Origin: Galeopsis tetrahit
Taxonomy: Eukaryota; Streptophyta; Magnoliopsida; Lamiales; Lamiaceae
Assembly (NCBI GenBank): GCA_963675135.1
Contig: OY776129.1
Coordinates: forward strand, 60,451,028-60,515,027
Reading direction: 5' to 3'
DNA length: 64,000 bases
Below the pieces are notes generated by a model. That model saw only the letters and a program-made list of their open reading frames with translations. It made no database searches and was not told the origin of the DNA. The stretch's first letter is position 1. Every line of letters starts with the position of its first letter. Both the position numbers and the translations under genes were made by a program. This document shows, in pieces, positions 61,438 through 64,000 of the stretch.

Positions 61438-61681
61438 TCTCGATAGTTCTGGGTAGGATTTGTAATTTTCATTCTAGACAAGATATAAACAAGGACAGAT
61501 TTCATGTAATCGCAAGACTTACAACATAATGAGATTTTTTCCTGAAATATTGTACGCTTTCGACCAGCCTTTTCATGAATCCAGTGGTATTTAAAACAAA
61601 AAAGGGTTATAAAAGAAATACATTTACCAAGTTGTTACATTGAGTTACCTTCAACTGCATATACACCCGAGAAGCTCCATT
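61438..61681. other. Tail-to-tail gap between peroxidase and PHS1
   Basis: Only 244 bases separate the two stop codons, so the 3' UTRs of these convergent genes probably overlap or abut. Confidence 0.6.
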
Positions 61682-62715
61682 TTACAGCATCATATTCATA
61701 TCATCTCCTAATTCACTAATAACATTCTCCACTGTATCCAATAAATCTGAAATATATATAAAAGATCAAATTATTTGTTAGAGAATATAGCATTGCGCCA
61801 GTTATTACACGGGACTCCCACAAACAATAATCACTATAAATTATTATTGAAGTAAAGATAAGAATTATGTGTCTACCTTTGAAGGAAGTTTCTTCCAGAT
61901 ATTGCTGCATAACAATAAATCAACTAAAATTAGTGGACAGAGAATCTAATCATACCATAAGTAGGCACAATCTACCATTCGAGAAGAAAAACTGTCGATT
62001 AAATTCAAAGTAGGGGCTTTACCAAAAATTGGGTTTTAAGACCTCCAGATTCTGTCAGTTTTGCTGCACACAATTATTTAGTTAATAACATGAGTACTAG
62101 AATATAATGAAAAGTCTTGTATGATATGATAGATGACTGAAAACAACCTTCAGCAACTGCAGGGTTACAGTTCTTCATCATCTCTGTGAAACTGGGAGGA
62201 AACGCTGGCATTGCCTCTACAGCTTCGTGATCTCCTATCCCTTCAAGGGACACCGAATATTCAGTAAGTTCAGAACTTGGATGCATCAGTTGGTTACTAT
62301 TGTCTTCTGATGTTGTGTGCTGCCACTCCTCTTTAGGCCTGTAAGTAAATCAACATATGAAATTATTGGGTTGAAATTTTCACTTTGGTTGTGAGAGAAA
62401 GCAATAGGTTAACAAAAGGATGCAATGCTGCTTACTTATATGTAGGTCCATGAGAACATATAGCCTCAGTTTGAGAAGAGACTTCAGAGTTCAATTCATG
62501 GCTTTGAAGCATCAGTACAGGACTTCCATTTTTCAAGATTTCCTGAGTAGATATTATAAGAAAAAGGATAGAATCTCAGCAAACTTGTGATGCAATAAAA
62601 ATGAATCAATATCTATTGATCTTAAGATCATTATTAGTGAAGTAAACACCTTAGTGATGTTCATGAAATTCTCAGCTTCGTAGTTAGTCAAAAACTGCAA
62701 GGAAAATTTCTGTAT
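61682..62715 (-). CDS. PHS1: POOR HOMOLOGOUS SYNAPSIS 1, C-terminal part (5' end outside window)
   Basis: Last six exons (minus): 62715-62650, 62542-62436, 62338-62148, 62063-62023, 61904-61877, 61746-61682; GT-AG, in frame, 165 codons plus stop. PHS1 is a meiotic protein controlling homologous pairing and RAD50 transport to the nucleus. Similarity rests on three blocks in the right order: KFSLQFLTNYEAENFMN (end of a PH-like domain), AFPPSFTEMMKNC, and the C-terminus LKTQFLQYLEETSFKDLL followed by ENVISELGDD. The middle linker is poorly conserved, as in the family. The next upstream exon is not found up to 64000. The first exon here is repeated upstream (63040-63105, and truncated at 63195-63247), so splicing may vary. 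Confidence 0.8.
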
Positions 62716-63550
62716 CTGCAAAGAAGCTTAAAATCGGGTTTTAATAACAATTAAAAGTACCCATTTAGAAACCTATGATAAGATTCAACGTGGATACAAA
62801 ATTTAGCTAGACACCAACTCACTTCTTTATACAATTAGTTCAATTGAACAACAAGAGAAAATGTACCGAGCAAGTTATACAACAACAACAATAATCAAGA
62901 AACTGCCTTATCCCACTATCTAGGTCAGATGTGAAAATATATCAAGCAAGTTATGAGACGCATAATCTCCAAGTAAACTTCACTATGAGAATTATGTATG
63001 CACCAACATTCTTCTTGAGCATAATCTCATAGTAAACACCTTAGTGATGTTCATGAAATTCTCAGCTTCGTAGTTAGTCAAAAACTGCAAGGAATATTTC
63101 TGTATCTGCAAAGAAGCTTAAAATCGGGTTTTAATAACAATTAAAAGTACCCATTTAGAAACCTATGATAAGATTCAACGTGGATACAAAATTTATGAAA
63201 TTCTCAGCTTCGTAGTTAGTCAAAAACTGCAAGGAAAATTTCTGTATCTGCAAAGAAGCTTAAAATCGGGTTTTTAATAACAATTAAAAGTACCCATTTA
63301 GAAACCTATGATAAGATTCAACGTGGATACAAAATTTAGCTAGACACCAACTCGCTTCTTTATACAATTAGTTCAATTGAACAACAAGAGAAAATGTACC
63401 GAGCAAGTTATACAACAACAACAATAATCAAGAAACTGCCTTATCCCACTATCTAGGTCAGCTATGTGAAAATATATCAAGCAAGTTATGAGACGCATAA
63501 TCTCCAAGTAAACTTCACTATGAGAATTATGTATGAACCAACATTCTTCT
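62650..63550 (-). repeat. Partial tandem triplication of a PHS1 exon and intron
   Basis: Unit A covers 62641-63030, unit B 63031-63194 (cut short in the intron) and unit C 63195-63540 (cut short in the exon). They are nearly identical. Exon copies: A 62650-62715 and B 63040-63105 are both 66 bases with intact donor and acceptor, differing by one base (Phe to Tyr). C (63195-63247) has lost its splice donor. Confidence 0.9.
63040..63105 (-). CDS. Duplicate PHS1 exon (copy B)
   Basis: This 22-codon exon has acceptor and donor signals identical to copy A. Inclusion of A, B or both keeps the frame, because 66 is a multiple of three. Including both would duplicate the segment KYSLQFLTNYEAENFMN in the protein. 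Whether it is spliced in cannot be told from the sequence. Confidence 0.5.
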
Positions 63551-64000
63551 GTTGAAAAACCAGACAAATCTGATGTTGCATATTTGCAGTAATCTTATGA
63601 GTGTAAGCATTCAATTATTTAAAATTCAACAAAAAAAACCATAAAGCATGCTGTAGGTTGTGCATCTCCATGAAATTTTATGTCAACTCAGAATATAAAA
63701 GGCATTGTGGTCTAATTTCTTTAGTACTCCAGTTCTCGGCAACAGTCATCAGAGATGGAGAAAAGTATCTCATAAGTATTGAGCAATAGACAACATGCAT
63801 GGAAAGTGTGTATATGAAAAGCTGTATTCAAATAGCCTAGAACTTGTAACAAACTCTTGTTAGCTAAGTTAGTTGTAGGCGGTTACAAAAGGCACTTATT
63901 CACACCATTGTAATCTATAAATATGTGTAAACTTCTCATTCACATTTATGCAGAAAATATATATTTCACAATTCAACAATTAGCAATTGTCATCCTGAAC
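63551..64000. other. PHS1 intron or upstream region, possible LTR piece
   Basis: No coding exon seen. The last 170 bases (gttagctaagttagttgtag, ggcggttacaaaaggcac, ctataaatatgtgtaa) look like the promoter part of a small copia-type LTR with a TATA box. The window ends before a second copy could be seen. Confidence 0.3.

Noticed and set aside
1..64000. CRISPR arrays, operons, ribosome binding sites or bacterial-type systems
   Set aside because: The window is plant nuclear DNA. Repeats here are transposons, satellites or exon duplications, not spaced arrays with unique spacers.

Overview
This is nuclear DNA of a flowering plant, almost certainly a eudicot. Protein genes are split by many short AT-rich introns, and their products match plant families: neprosin-domain protein, TAA1-type aminotransferase, AP-1 mu adaptin, class III peroxidase and PHS1. 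Intergenic space is AT-rich and full of plant transposons: Ty1/copia, Athila-type Ty3/gypsy, Mutator-like elements, hAT-type MITEs and Stowaway MITEs. An asterid such as a Lamiales species is a guess; nothing here fixes the species.

Layout. 1-9.4 kb is intergenic: a Mutator-like element (786-1668), MITEs, and a 1.8 kb element with GCATCGG arrays at both ends (4477-6265). A seven-exon neprosin-family gene lies at 9419-12702 (+). 12.7-34.6 kb is transposon-rich: Stowaway and hAT MITEs, a plant-mobile-domain remnant, and an 8.6 kb Athila-like LTR element (22983-31621) inserted in a hAT-like MITE. Then come an eight-exon lipase gene (34664-36998, +), a 52-bp-type minisatellite, a five-exon tryptophan aminotransferase gene (39842-42197, +) and the eleven-exon AP-1 mu gene (49679-44392, -). 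A second Mutator-like copy (50010-51207) lies about 330 bp upstream of the AP-1 mu start codon. 51.2-53.9 kb holds a Stowaway and a broken importin-alpha 5' fragment. A nearly intact Ty1/copia element spans 53941-58782. A class III peroxidase gene with an unusual N-terminal repeat region (59428-61437, +) faces the 3' part of the meiotic gene PHS1 (-, stop at 61682, continuing past the window), in which one exon region is tandemly triplicated.

The six host genes do not form a pathway. They act in peptide processing or secretion, lipid hydrolysis, auxin synthesis, trans-Golgi sorting, wall or oxidative chemistry, and meiotic recombination. The most unusual items are the peroxidase extension, the PHS1 exon triplication, the two-copy Mutator-like family with a GC-rich insert, the retroelement lacking a polymerase whose LTRs carry CGGCCG palindromes, and two GC-AG introns in the neprosin gene. 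Exon boundaries were derived by hand from splice signals, reading frame and family similarity.
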